From assembly GCF_000002425.4 (NCBI RefSeq), contig NC_037270.1, positions 2,331,680 through 2,395,679 of the forward strand: 64,000 nt of DNA. Reading direction: 5' to 3'. The DNA comes from Physcomitrium patens. Its lineage: Eukaryota > Streptophyta > Bryopsida > Funariales > Funariaceae. Below, one piece after another: positions 22,873 to 35,183 of the stretch. Under the pieces are notes generated by a model. It was not told where the DNA came from. It saw only the letters and a program-made list of their open reading frames with translations, and searched no databases. Position 1 is the first letter of the stretch, and every line of letters starts with the position of its first letter. A program made the translations under genes and the position numbers.

Positions 22873-22884
22873 TTGACAAGAGTG
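22873..22884 (+). promoter_or_regulatory. Candidate self-priming site of A2
   Basis: TTGACAAGAGTG begins two bases after the 5' LTR. It is the exact complement of CACTCTTGTCAA at 22693-22704, 30 bp downstream of the TATA box. This matches the layout of Tf1/sushi self-priming. A tRNA-like atatcaaagc lies a little further on (about 22893) and is the alternative. Confidence 0.65.
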
Positions 22885-23082
22885 CACTTACAATATCAAA
22901 GCTTTGTCTTTTCTTGATTAAGAGTGGATTACCCCTTTTTCTTGATAAGACATAAGCGCATTAGAAGTTGCGGATTACCTTCTTTTAAACTGATATTGTT
23001 CTTAGTATTTTCTTTGTTATCAATTGTTTTCTTCTATTTGTTTTGAGCGTTATTAGACATCTTCTCTTTTCTAAGTGCTACT

Positions 23083-24090
23083 ATGGCAGAGCTTGTTGAA
23101 ATGAAGAGTGCAATGGCACAGATGCAAGAACAATTGAGGGAGTTAATGCTTGCGATGCATTTACTCAATTTACCACCACAAAGAGCAACAAGAATGGTAG
23201 GAAGTGAAGATATAGAGATGATTGGGGCTGCTTCAACATCTGCACCAAACCATGTCCCTTCTCCCAGAATGGAACACCCTTCGAGTGTTAGAGAACCGAG
23301 AGTTGCCTTGCCCGAGAAGTTTGATGGTACCAGATCCAAGTTTCGAGGATTCATCAATCAGGTCCAACTAGTGATTGAACTTCAATCCCAGAGCTATCCA
23401 ACTCCAGGGTCACAAGTTAGATTCATTGGTACACTTCTTTCAGGTTCAGCATTGTCATGGTTTTCATCTTTTCTTGAACGACGAGATCCAATATTGGATA
23501 ATCTGGAGGCTTTTTTGGCGGAGTTTCGATCCATGTTTGGAGAACATGATGCAATTCGTGTTGCAACCAACAAGATCCATATTTTGCGACAAGGCAATCG
23601 ATCAGTAACATTATATGCTTCGCAATTTCGACAACTTGCAACTGATATCAAGTGGGATGATGCCGCACTTGTGAGTCAATTTCTCTACGGATTACAATAT
23701 GAGGTAAAGAAATTGATGCTTAATTTACCTGATCCTCAAACATTGAGTCAAGCAATTGACTTTGCTGTGAAGTACGACAATCGACTTTTTGAATTTCGAT
23801 CCGAGAGTCGCACAAGTGGGCCTCAACGTTACTACAATTCAATGGCAACACCGACGTCTCCTCAACACATACCTTCAGAAGTAGAGGATATGCAAATTGA
23901 TGCGGTACATTTCAAACCTCTTACTGAGCAAGAAAAGTCTCGTCGTCGACAAGAAGGATTGTGCTTATATTGTGGAGAACCTAAGCACACTGCTCAACAT
24001 TGTCCAAAGAAGCGACGTAACTACAAAATGAGGAGTACGGCTGTTAAAGAAGACAGTATGTCAGAAAACGAGTACGTCCAGCTACAATAG
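23083..24090 (+). mobile_element. A2 gag
   Basis: Starts MAELVEMKSAMAQMQEQL with a short coiled coil. The capsid-type core follows (FDGTRSKFRGFINQV, SWFSSFLERRDP, LATDIKWDDAALVSQFLYGL), then one CCHC knuckle (CLYCGEPKHTAQHC, about 23960-24005). About 335 codons. Pol lies in the -1 frame, with the shared segment T-I/V-G-T-V-R-L just at the gag end in both A2 and C. Confidence 0.9.
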
Positions 24091-27000
24091 GGACCGTGCG
24101 GCTGGAATCTTGTACAACTTCTAATGAAGGTCCTATCTTCTCCTCAGAACCATCTCCTTGTTTTATAATAGATGTGCGTTTAGGATCTAATAATTACAAA
24201 GCCTCTGCCTTGGTAGATTCAGGAGCCTCATCTTGTTTTTTAGATGAAGAATTTGCTAGATGTCATAGAATATCATTAATATAAAAAACTAAACCTGTAC
24301 ACGTAGAAGTCATAGATGGTCGTCCGTTGTCTTCTGGAGATGTAACTCACGAAACACTTCCTATAGATGTAGTAATAAATGGTCATAGTAGTTGCGTAAT
24401 TTTTAATATAATTAGATCTCCCTCTAATCCAATAATTTTAGGCTTATCATGGTTAGAAAAGTATAATCCTCGAATAGATTGGATTTCTCGTAAACTTGAT
24501 TTTTCTCAGAGCATTAGTAACAGTTCTATTAATCAAGTAAAAAACCATGAGTCTAGTATAGTAAAACTCGCACTTATAGGTGCAAAAGTATTTATACACG
24601 CAGCAAAAGAAGGATCAACTTTTGCTATTTATGCTGCACCTATTTCTGAAAGCGTAAAGACTTCAAGTGGCATTCCAAGTCAATATCAGGATTATCAAGA
24701 CGTTTTTGAGAAAAAGAATGCAGATATTCTTCCTGAGCATCGCCCATACGATTGTTCAATCGATCTCAAGGAAGGAACTCTGCCACCATTTGGACCAATT
24801 TACAGTTTATCGCAAGATGAGTTGGCTGAACTCAAGACATATATTGACGAGAATTTAGCGAAGAATTTCATACGCCATTCAAAATCTCCAGCAAGAGCTC
24901 CAATTTTATTCGTAAAGAAAAAAGATGGATCTTTACGAATGTGTGTTGACTATCGAGGACTCAACAAGATCACAATCAAGAACAGGTATCCATTACCTTT
25001 GATATCAGGACTCCTTGACCAGTTAAATCAAGCTAAGATCTATACAAAAATAGATCTAAGAGGAGCATATAATCTAGTACGGATCAAAGAAGGAGATGAA
25101 TGGAAGACTGCGTTTCGAACCAGGTACGGGCCTTTTCAATATAATGTCATGCCTTTTGGACTCACGAATGCACCAGCTGCTTTTCAACATCTCATGAATG
25201 ATGTATTTCGTGAATTCTTAGATAATTTTGTCGTCTGCTACCTAGACGATATCCTGATTTATTCTAAGAATGTTGAAAACATGAAATACATGTTCGTCAA
25301 GTATTACAAAAACTTAGAGATACAGGATTGTATGCCAAGATGGAAAAGTGTGTATTTCACACTACTCAAGTTGACTTTTTAGGATACATCATTTCAAATG
25401 ATGGTCTTATGATGGATTCTAAGAAAGTCCAAACAATCATGGATTGGAAGATTCCAAAGACTGTAAGAGATGTCCAATGTTTCTTGGGATTTGCCAATTA
25501 CTATCGGATCTTCATCAAAGACTTCTCACGAGTTGCAGCTCCACTTACACGCTTGACTAGTAAAGATAAATTCCAATGGAATCAAGAAGCGGAAGCAGCA
25601 TTTGAAGCCTTGAAGACATCGTTTGTCTCTGCACCAGTCTTATATCGTGTTGACTTTTTCAAGGTATTTTTTATGGAAACAGACACATCGGATTTTGCCT
25701 TGGGTGCAGTTTTATCACAAATGGGAACAGATGACAAACTTCATCCGATAGCTTTTCATTCAAGAAAATTCTCAGCAGCCGAGATCAATTATGAGATCCA
25801 CGATAAAGAACTTCTTGCAATCGTGGATTCCTTTCAAGAATGGCGTCATTATCTAGAAGGTGCTTCTAGTCCAGTCACTGTGTATACAGATCACAAGAAC
25901 CTCGAGTATTTCATGTCAACACGCGTGTTGAATCGTCGTCAAGCTCGTTGGAGTATGTCTTTGTCAAGATTCGACTTCATTATCACTTATCGGCCAGAAA
26001 AACAACAAGGTTTGTCCGATGCCCTGTCTAGACGTTCTTATTTTGCACCAAAAGAAGGAGATGCAGCTTTTGAGCAACAAAGAACGGTCTTCTTGAAACC
26101 GGAGCAATTTCATCTCCGAGCAGTGAAATCAACATTGACTGTTGATTCAACTTTTCTCAAGCAAATCCAGTCCAGTATGTCCTCAGACCCTCTTGTTCAT
26201 GATATCGAGAATAATTCTTCCAAGTCTCATGATTCTTCTAAGTTCGAGTTCAAGAATAATCTATTATATTTTGAAGGACGCCTATATGTTCCAGAAGGAA
26301 ACGCACGTTTGCGTGTTCTTCAAGCACGTCATGACTTTCCAGCAGCAGGGCACTTTGGATATAATAAGACTCTGGAACTCATATCAAGAGATTTTTAGTG
26401 GCCACAAATGTGGAAGTCAGTCAAAGACTTTGTACAATCATGTAATATTTGTTCAAGATCAAAAATTCCTCGACATCGATCTTACAGACTTCTTCAGCCA
26501 TTACCTATACCAGAACAACCATGGTCTTCTGTTTCTATGGATTTCATCACAGATCTTCCAAACTCAAGATCTTATGATTCTATATTTGTGATAGTAGATC
26601 GTTTCACCAAGATGGCACATTTTATGCCATGTACAAAATCTATCACAGGTGAAGAAACAGCTAAGCTTTTCATTGATAATATCTATCGCTATCATGGATT
26701 ACCTAAAGATATCATATCAGATAGGGGAACTCAATTTGTGTCGAGATTCTGGAGGACTCTTTTCAAGATTTTAAAAGTGGACATAAAGCTATCTTCAGCT
26801 TTCCATCCTCAAACTGATGGACAAACAGAGCGCGTAAACCAAGTCTTAGAACAGTATTTAAGGTGTACCATCAACTACCAACAAGATGATTGGACAAACC
26901 TTCTGCCATTGGTAGAGTTTGCTTATAATAATACGGTACATTCCTCCACGCAACAAACACCTTTCTTTGCCAATTATGGCTATCATCCACGACTTGATAC

Positions 27001-27562
27001 TTTTGATTTTTCAAAAGTTGATAATCCTGCAGCAGAAGATATGGCAAAACAGTTGTCAGAGTTACATGCAATAATGAAGGCGCAGTTGAAGAAAGCTCAA
27101 GAACGACAAAAGATAAATGCAGATGTATATTGTAAAGAGCAACCAGAACTCAACGTGGGTGATAAGGTATGGCTACTTCGTTGCAATATCAAGACCACTC
27201 GACCTTGTGACAAATTGGACTATCGTAGGCTTGGCCCCTTTTCTGTTTCTGAACAGATCAACCCAGTTGCATATCGGTTACATCTACCGGAGTCAATGAA
27301 GATCCATCCTGTATTCCACGTGTCTCTTCTTGAACCATATAAGACAGTGGATATACAAGGAAGAAGACAAATGCCACCGCCTCCTATAGAAGTAGATAAT
27401 AATGAAGAATTTGAGGTGGAAGAGATATTAGACTCAAGGCGGCGCCGAAATAAGCTGGAATATCTTGTTCATTGGTGCGGATATGATATTAGTGAGCGCA
27501 CATGGGAGCCATCCAGGAATCTAGCAAATGCATCAGCTAAAGTCAATGTTTTTCATCAATGA
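24091..27562 (+). mobile_element. A2 pol: protease, reverse transcriptase, RNase H, integrase, chromodomain
   Basis: The protease has ALVDSGASSCFLDEEF at about 24207-24260. The reverse transcriptase runs about 24700-25450 ([23 protein letters not shown] near 25239). RNase H runs about 25660-26040 (METDTSDFALGAVLSQ, YTDHKNLEYF, LSDALSRRSY). Integrase covers about 26320-27100 (zinc-binding region, MDFITDLP, SDRGTQF, DGQTERVNQ). A GPY/F-like region lies at about 27150-27330. The chromodomain is at about 27400-27545 (FEVEEILDSRRRRNK, LEYLVHWCGYDISERTWEP). A few breaks only. Confidence 0.92.
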
Positions 27563-27678
27563 CATCCATCAAAATCAAGATGAAAACCTCTCTTATAAAA
27601 GAGACAAGATTGAGGCAAGATAACATTCAATTTCCTATCCTTGTTTGTAACTTCTTTGCATTTTGTGACGCTAATTAG

Positions 27679-28101
27679 ATGGAGAGCCAACAACCAGCGG
27701 ATTCAACTCAAGAACCTTCGTTTGCTGACTTACCGGATGAGACATTGCGATTGTCACAACCTTCAAGACGACGCAACTGAGATGAAGACCCTCAAGAACG
27801 ACATGTTCTTCCTCGAATAGATGGTGAGATACAACGCGTTTGGTATCACGACCTTGGAAGAGATTCTCGATGTTTGGTGATATTATTGGAGATAGGAACG
27901 ACTCCTGATGGTGTTTCAAATGTATTATTTGAAGGAAGTTATGAAGGCCTCAACAGTGATCAAATAACAGGGTGGTCTTCTCGCCCTGGAATGGGACACT
28001 ATCGATGGCTAAGAGGACCCATCAACTATCTTCGAAGAGAACAAAGATCAGAGTATGTAGCAAATACAATTCGTCACATATTAGATTTACTCAATATATA
28101 A
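27679..28101 (+). mobile_element. A2 accessory ORF X
   Basis: About 140 codons starting MESQQPADSTQEP, between the chromodomain and the polypurine tract agaaggggaggtaa. It has an Arg-rich N-terminal part, CLVILLEIGTTPDGVSNVLF, and the motif GMGHYRWLRGPINYLRREQ followed by a helical YVANTIRHILDLL. It is related to 48818-49240 (A-host) and 21173-21526 (C). No family is recognised and no membrane segment is seen. It has one break. Confidence 0.7.
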
Positions 28102-28142
28102 TCACCGCTCCTCGTGGAACTCGTCCCTAGAAGGGGAGGTAA

Positions 28143-28682
28143 TGTCACGGACATACATATAATTACCTATATGAATAGATAAAAGTATGTAAAAGTAGAT
28201 AAAAGTAGGTTAATTGTGTAATATCTTCTAGAGAAGCTTCTTAGAAGCTTCATAGACGCTGCTTTGACTTTATAGGAGTCTATAGTTGACTTTTAGGTTA
28301 GAAACTTGGTCAACAAGTTAGCCATGTGCCACACATGTTGGAAGCTTAAAGAACAAGCTAACTACGTGGTCCATCCATAGAAAACTTGCCTTGCAAGCAA
28401 AGGCATGTGGCCTAGAAAGTCAACATATATTGGAGGTTTTATAGAACATCGCCACGTGGCTTCTAATTAGATAGTATATATAGAGGCAAGAGTGAAGCCC
28501 TCTTCACTCTTGTCAACTCCTTTCTTGCTTCTAGTCTAGTTTCAAGGGTCTCTAGTTTTCTTGTATTTTGGCAATAGCCATTCCAGTTTCTTTCTTAATA
28601 TACATATTTCTATTTTGTCTTATTTCTTTTTGAGAAAAGTCTCACTTACTCTTTAGCTTTCATCGAGTTCTTGTCCTTGACA
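28143..28682 (+). repeat. A2 3' LTR (540 bp)
   Basis: Same length as the 5' LTR and nearly identical to it, followed by the target duplication tagac. Confidence 0.95.
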
Positions 28683-28687
28683 TAGAC

Positions 28688-29641
28688 ACCCCTTTAATCC
28701 TTCAATCAGAGACGTAACTCGATTTTACAAAACAGTCAAGAGTATTCAAACCCACTTCATTTAAAAATCCCGATTCACGGTTACAACACTGACTTCAGCA
28801 GCGATTGCCTCAGTCTTCCCAAAACTCTATGAAGAAGAAAAATCCAAATTCTATGTCTTTCCTTCTCCGACCCGAAGCTTGAAGCTCCTCTCTCTAATTC
28901 CCTTGATCTTCAAAAACCTCCAATGAAAACCGAACTGGTAACCTTGCAAAAGCTTGAAAAACTCGCTCCCCCCGATTCCCCTCTAACCTTATCCTCTGAA
29001 TTTCTTCAATATTCCATCTTAGATCCGGAATTGGCTCCCACCTCAAGCTTGGATCCGAAATTGGCTCTCCGTCAAGCTTTCTCCTCCGTTTTTACGTTTA
29101 AGAAAAATATTTACAGAAAACAATGTTCCCTGAAATGGCACAGAGAACAGGACAGCCTGAAACAGAACCGAATCCCCGTAATCGAGACCACATTGAGTTG
29201 CCCGACCAATTCAGGATTATATTGGGAAAGATGCCCGTAGTAACCTGGATGTTCCTGTAATTGGGTCAAATTGGTCCTCGCGTCAGATTGGCTAAGACTT
29301 GTGATAAGACCTGGATTTCCCGTAATTAGACTGCATTGGGTTGACCGGCCAATTCAGGTCTCATATTGGATAAGAGGACCGGATTGGATTATCGAAATTG
29401 GATCCAATTGGCTCCTCGAACCCGTCGTGTCAATTGGTCCTTCTCTTCCTGTTGACTCCCGTTATTAAAATCGAATGGGACATTTCAGTATGCCCCGGCT
29501 GACTGTAACGGAGTGACTGAACCTGACCACTAAGTATTTGTACTCGAGTTGGTCGATGCTCCCAATATTCGAGGTAACTGAATATTAATAAAATTCCCCT
29601 TTCTTTTTATTTTCAATGTATACTCGTGTTACAACACGACA
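28688..29641 (-). repeat. F 3' LTR, second piece
   Basis: Continues the family B LTR from acccctttaatcc to the terminus gttacaacacgaca. It contains the modular repeats typical of this LTR (variants of cctggatgttcccgtaattgg and ccaattcaggtctcatattgg). Confidence 0.9.
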
Positions 29642-32600
29642 TCCACCCCGTCTGAACCTGTGCATCCTCCAGTATGCACCAATTTATCCAATTGCTGTTT
29701 GATTCAGAATATATCCCCTACATCTTTGTCCAGTTCGTCTTCGTCACCTTCATTATCCAAATCACTTTCATCTTCTTGCTGCAAAATCCTTGTACCTGCA
29801 TTAAGGTCTTCCATATTAATCTCCACGTGTCTTCGTTTAAATATTTTTACTCGCTTCCCTGCAATTGGTATTTTTAATTTTGTACCATCTAACTCCCGTA
29901 ATGAGTAAGTCGCATTATCATGAACAGTTGTTACAACATATGGTCCAAACCAACGTTTTGAAAATTTCCGCAAAGTACTATGTTGATTATCCAGACTATT
30001 ATCGTAAACAAGTACCTAGTCACCTTCCTTTGTTAAAGAACCACAATCCTCTTTCATCCTTCCAATTGCATCAACTTTAGTCGGATCTGGTTTTCTTCCG
30101 TAAGATCCGCATAAATGTCCAACAATTACAACCTCTCGCACTCCAAATACGGACTTCATACCCGATAATAAAAGATGAACTTCTCCAAGCCGAGTTAAAA
30201 TCTTTTCACAATCTTGTATATCATCAACAACATATCTGCGACACCCCCTTGTATCTAAAGTTTCATCCTTGTCTCCTTCTCTACACCCTTTTATAAGAAC
30301 ATCATCTAGAAAAGGTATAGTCTTTTCCGGAATAAAATCTCTCAATACTTTATTCATCCCATTCATCATATGCGCAACTGAGTTGGTCGTGCCTTTAGGA
30401 AGAGTGCACATTCTAACCAATCTAAGCGGTGTCCTCATCGTTGTCATATCTCTACTTCCTTCGGCAAGTTGAAATTGATCATAACCTGAATACAAATCAC
30501 CCATTGAATAGATCGCCCTTCCAGCAAACGCCTCAGCAAATTCATCCACAATAGGTCCAATTCCTACATTTCTCACAGTTACAGCATTCACCGCCTGCAT
30601 ATCTTGAATAAACCGTAGTGACCCATTCTTCTTAGGTACCGTAAACCATCGACTAGAATACAGCACAAATGAAGGTTCTAATATTTTCATCTTTATCTTT
30701 TCTTTCAATAGTTCCACCAATTTAGGTAAATGTGCCCTCGGTATTGGAATTGGTCTTAGATTCCAAGGTACATGCGGTACAGTGAAGATAACCATAGGTG
30801 TTATAATATTTGGATCCACACACCCAATTTCATGAGATTCGAAGGCAAACGATCTACCTTGTTTAGCCAACATCTTTTTGAAGCAAGTAATTTCCTCCGG
30901 CAATAAAGAACCATCAGAATCAATCTTCAATTCTTCAAAAGTCTCTTCAGTAAACTGATGTTCAATACTCATTGGATCTCTTAAACTTACTTCTTTTGAT
31001 GCTTCTCCCATTTGTTCTTTAGAATCCTCTGGTAATGGTCCGACAACAGGCTTTACCTTCTTATCTGCCGTTTTATATCTCGTCTCTACTATGACTTCTG
31101 GTGCTTGAAAAGATTCAAGCATGGTATAAACCTCTCTCGAATGAATCTCAACAATCTTATCATTATCCCCTAACCCAATAGATGTAATCAATTCCAATGA
31201 ATCTTCCAGCCCATTTTCTTCATAAACATCCAAAATCCTCTCATCATCTTGCAATGTACCTATCTTGCATAACTGTCCTTCAATATCATATAATCTTTTT
31301 CTTTCTTTTCTTTTAAAATCATCAACTTTCTTATACATAATATTTCCATTCTCCAATATACCAATAAAACTCCCATCAAAGGCACCTTCATCTCGCGAGA
31401 GTACCTCCTCTTTTGTACCTCCATAATCTCGCTTTACAATGGTACCTCCCCAAAATCCTTAAATCCTTCAACAATCTTTGGCAATGGTTTCTCCCTCAAC
31501 CTATCTCGATTCCGTTCATGGTTAGGAGGTACTGTTAGAAATTGTACAGCTTTCCTCCCATCTTCGCTCCGTACCCTTGCATAAGCAGAACCATCGTCAA
31601 GTACCTTTGTTTCCATCCGTGTTGCCATGATATAAGGTTGTCCTAAAATCAATGGATAAGATGTTGTATCTTGAACGAAAAAATGTTGCACTGTCGCAAC
31701 ATCCCCAATCCAAATTTTGACATCTGGACAAGATCCATATAGTTCGCCTCGTGTGTTATTAGCTGCTCGTATTGCCCATCCATGTTTCATATCAATTGGC
31801 CATTTTTGCTTCTTATAAAGATCTTTAGACATGAGATTTATTTCAGAACCATGGTCCACCAAAGCAACTATTGGTTCTTCTATATCTCCTACCTTCACTA
31901 ATACCTCAGTAGTTGCCCTTGTCCAATGCTTTTGAGTATAATGGCTCAAAGTTTCCATTTCCTTGTCACTAGAATCTTCGAAACATACTCGCTAATTATA
32001 CCCATTCTTTTCATTTGTTGGTTGCTTGTAACCAATATCAACCTCTTCTTCATCTCTACATATTCTTGCATCAATAGCATGACTCATTCCAATTTCGCCC
32101 ATTAATTGCCTCTTTCGCTTAATGTTGTCAATGATAACATCATGAAACTCCTTCTTTACAATTTCCAAGACTTCATTCAATGTGAATTCCATCTTAGCGT
32201 TTAATATACGTTCTTCCAACACCCCTTTCAAATTTGTTGCTGCTTCAATGTTTGAAAGTAGCTTATAAGGAATTGATTTGCCCTTATCTTTTGTCTCCGT
32301 TGTTTTTTCTCCCAATGATGCTGAGGTATCCTTTACAGGCATTTCTTGTGAAGCTGCCTCCCGAGCCTTGTCTCCTCGAGTTTGCCTCTTAAAAGAATTT
32401 CCTTCTCTAGTATCATCAAAATTTCCTCATCTTTTTTCTTCCATCAGAGCTTCATGTTGGCTCTTAGCAATATATGCATGAACTGAAAGAGACTCAACGG
32501 GATCCTCCCAACCTGTTCTTCCTCGTATTGTAGCTGCAGTTCTCAATAATGCTTCTTGAGGTAATTTCCCTTCTTGCATTGTAGAAACGGTAGAAGCCCA

Positions 32601-33878
32601 AAACTCACTAGTTTCCGTACTTCCATCAATTTCATCATCTACTCTAGCACCATAACTTGCACTTTCTTGTGCTACTGTTTCATGCCCTTTTAAGTAATCT
32701 TGAACCAATGCTCTCATTCTTCCCTTGCCAAAATTGGTTTGAAGAAGATCCTCCCTATCTTTCAATACTATCTTTCCATCTTTCCAGCAAATAATTCCCT
32801 GCCGTATCATATTATTAAATTCATTGCAATCTTTTCTAGTGTGTGAAGCATCATCACCCCAAATGCATCTTTGTACATATCCTTGTTTTGAAACATTCTT
32901 CGAATTATTTATAGAAGTATTCTCTTCAAGTCTTGCCAATTTGATTTGAAGATCTCGCATTCCTCGTATAATTTCTTCCATACCCATATCTGCTTTCTTT
33001 GACAAGGATGTCGAAGGTTGAACTGTAGGCATTGTTGGTGGTGTTGTACGTACTGGAGCTTTGGGTGCTTGTACTGTTTTCGGAATATTACTCCTATCCT
33101 TCCTCCTTTTCTTTTTTTGTAAGCAATTCCACCGCATCTTCAACGTTCTTCCACTTCATCGTCAATCCTTCATCTTTTTCTTTGTCTTCAAGAAGGGGTT
33201 CTAATTTCTCTTGCAATTCTCCATCAGCAGCTTGAAGAAATAGATCAACTTTGTTTGGCTCCAATGTCAATTTTTCTACCTTCGATAATTGAGAGTACGG
33301 CCTCTCAAATTCCCTTAGTAGCTCTGTTGCTTGCAAATTCTTATTGGGCCGTTCAATCCATTCCAGAAACAGCTTCTTAGTAACGTGATCAGCATCTTCC
33401 AAGAAATATTCGTCTTTCAATGCATGTGAAAAATCCTCCCATGAATTCCCACAACGATCCGTAATCGATGTAATGTGGTCCCTTATCTCCGGTATCATGG
33501 CAAGTCCAAATAGTGCAACCATTTTCTTCTCAGAAACCCGATTTAATTCCATTTCACGAACATAACATCTTAAATACCTTGAAATATTCCTCCCATCAAA
33601 TTGATCAATTTTATTGACCACTGCTTGCAATGCTTTGGTTCTCAAAGCTTCCTTTCGATCATTGCTTTGCTGTTGCTGCATTGACAATGAGAAGGCTTGA
33701 AACAAACTAGCAATAGATGGATCCATGTGCATACCTTGTCCTTTAGAAGACTCCCCACCAGAAACTTCTCCCAAAAATCCTTCAAAATTTTTATTTTCGT
33801 TTTCCATAAAAATAAAGATAAAATCAACCGAAATCCAATACCTTCTACCTCAAGCTTTCACGTCGGGTTCACTACTTA
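29642..33878 (-). mobile_element. F internal region: gag, protease, reverse transcriptase, integrase tail
   Basis: Minus-strand order: primer site next to the right LTR (gtgaacccgacgtga complement, about 33858-33873), gag (about 33807-32400), gag/protease region (about 32340-31440; DHGSEINLMSKDLYK) and the linker and reverse transcriptase (about 31356-30040; FLDDVLIKG). After a jump, the integrase C-terminal end has its acidic tail (about 29973-29704). RNase H and the integrase core are missing. Confidence 0.85.
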
Positions 33879-35175
33879 TGTCGTATTACGTGCTTTCCTG
33901 CTCGAGAACGCGCCGGGCGTCTGGCTGTAGAAGGTAGTATGGAGATTCACCGATAGTCACGCAGTCTATCAGTTTTTGACTGCTGGAATATAAATGACTA
34001 CAACAATGTACCGTAAATCTATACGGATGCTCTTGGACTGCTTGTTGAAGTCTTTTTTTTTGCCCCAGCGGATAGGTCTCTAGACGTTACAGAGAATCCC
34101 GAACAACCCAAACTGTTAATCTTCAATACCCCTTTGTACTTACGATCTTGTATCCACTGACTGTCCTGTTAGATTAATCCAATAAATTTCATTCACTCCG
34201 CATACTCAATCTTAAAGACACCCCTTTAATCCTTCAATCACAGACGTAACTCGATTTTACAAAATAGTCAAGAGTATTCAAATCCACTTCATTTAAAAAT
34301 CCCGATTCACCATTACAACACTAACTTCAGCAGCGATTGCCTCAGTCTTCCCAAAACTCTACGAAGAAGAAAAATCCAAATTCTATGTCTTTCCTTCCCC
34401 GACCCGAAGCTAGAAGCTCCTCTCTCTAATTCCCTTGATCTTCAAAAACCTCTAATTAAAACCGAACTGGTAACCTTGCAAAAGCTTAAAAAACTCGCTC
34501 CCCCCGATTCCCCTCTAACCTTATCCTCTGAATTTCTTCAATCTTCCGTCTTAGATCCGGAATTGGCTCCCACCTCAAGCTTGGATCCGAAATTGGCTCT
34601 CCGTCAAGCTTTCTCCTCCATTTTTACCTTTAAGAAAAATATTTACCGAAAATAATGTTCCTTGAAACGGCACAAAGAACAGGGCAGCCTGAAACAGAAT
34701 CGAACCCCCGTAATCGGGACCACATTGAGTTGCTCGACCAATTCATGTCCTATATTGGGAAAGATGCCCGTAGTAACCTGGATGTTCCCGTAATTGGGTC
34801 AAATTGGTCCTCGCGTCAGATTGGCTAAGACTTGTGATAAGACCTGGATTTCCCATAATTAGACTGCATTGGGTTGACCGGCCAATTCAGGTCTCATATT
34901 GGATAAGAGGACCCGGATTGGATTATCGAAATTGGATCCAATTGGCTCCTCGAACTCGTCCTGTGAATTGGTCCTTCTCTTCCTGCTGACTCCCGTTATT
35001 GGAATCGAACGGGGCATTTCAGTATGCCTCGGCTGACTGTAACGGAGTGACTGAACCTGACCACTCAGTATTTGTACTGGAGTTGGTCGATGCTCCCAAT
35101 ATTCGAGGTGACTGAATATTAATAAAATTCCCCTATCTTTTTATTTTCACTGTATACTCGTGTTACAACACGACA
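33879..35175 (-). repeat. F 5' LTR (1297 bp)
   Basis: tgtcgtattacgtgc to gttacaacacgaca in plus-strand view. It is very similar to the left LTR of the same element, then followed by the duplicated ccgt and the last four bases of the C LTR. Confidence 0.9.
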
Positions 35176-35183
35176 CCGTGACA

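Larger units (their letters stand above)
22331..28682 (+). mobile_element. A2, young family A chromovirus
   Basis: 6.35 kb, flanked by tagac (22326-22330 and 28683-28687). The two LTRs are 540 bp each (22331-22870 and 28143-28682) and differ at only about five positions by eye, near 99 percent identity. The internal region has gag, pol with chromodomain, and accessory ORF X. It looks nearly whole with a handful of breaks, and is the innermost and youngest layer of the nest. Confidence 0.95.
21990..35175 (-). mobile_element. F, family B element with internal deletion, split by A2
   Basis: A minus-strand element inserted in the C 3' LTR with duplication ccgt (21986-21989 and 35176-35179). Its left LTR is 21990-22330 plus 28688-29641 (1295 bp) and its right LTR is 33879-35175 (1297 bp). 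The internal region (29642-33878) is about 1.8 kb shorter than that of B-full, because most of RNase H and integrase are absent. The remaining parts are very similar to B-full. Apart from the large loss it has only a few breaks. Confidence 0.9.
15855..35183 (+). mobile_element. C, Ty3/gypsy chromovirus with heat-shock-like LTR
   Basis: The 5' LTR is 15855-16274 (420 bp). The 3' LTR is 21574-21989 plus its last four bases at 35180-35183 (also 420 bp), split by element F. Target duplications are ccaat (15850-15854) and ccaac (35184-35188). The internal region (16275-21573) carries gag, protease, reverse transcriptase, RNase H, integrase, chromodomain and accessory ORF X. It is largely whole, with roughly five breaks. 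The family is related to A at protein level but its LTR sequence is unrelated. Confidence 0.9.

Noticed and set aside
22893-22903. tRNA-Met-type primer site (atatcaaagc) in A2
   Set aside because: It lies over 20 bases after the LTR end and matches only in part, whereas the self-complementary site begins two bases after the LTR. Kept only as the alternative.
16555-28101. Fungal origin of the window, suggested by the Tcn1-like chromovirus proteins
   Set aside because: MAP70 is plant-specific and the D elements have plant-type RNase H and primer sites. Tcn1-like chromoviruses are also known in mosses.
27679-28101. Envelope gene after pol
   Set aside because: No signal peptide, transmembrane segment or cysteine-rich ectodomain is visible; it is listed as an accessory ORF of unknown role.
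28143-28682. A2 3' LTR as a separate solo LTR
   Set aside because: It has the same length as 22331-22870, is preceded by a polypurine tract and followed by the matching tagac, so it belongs to A2.
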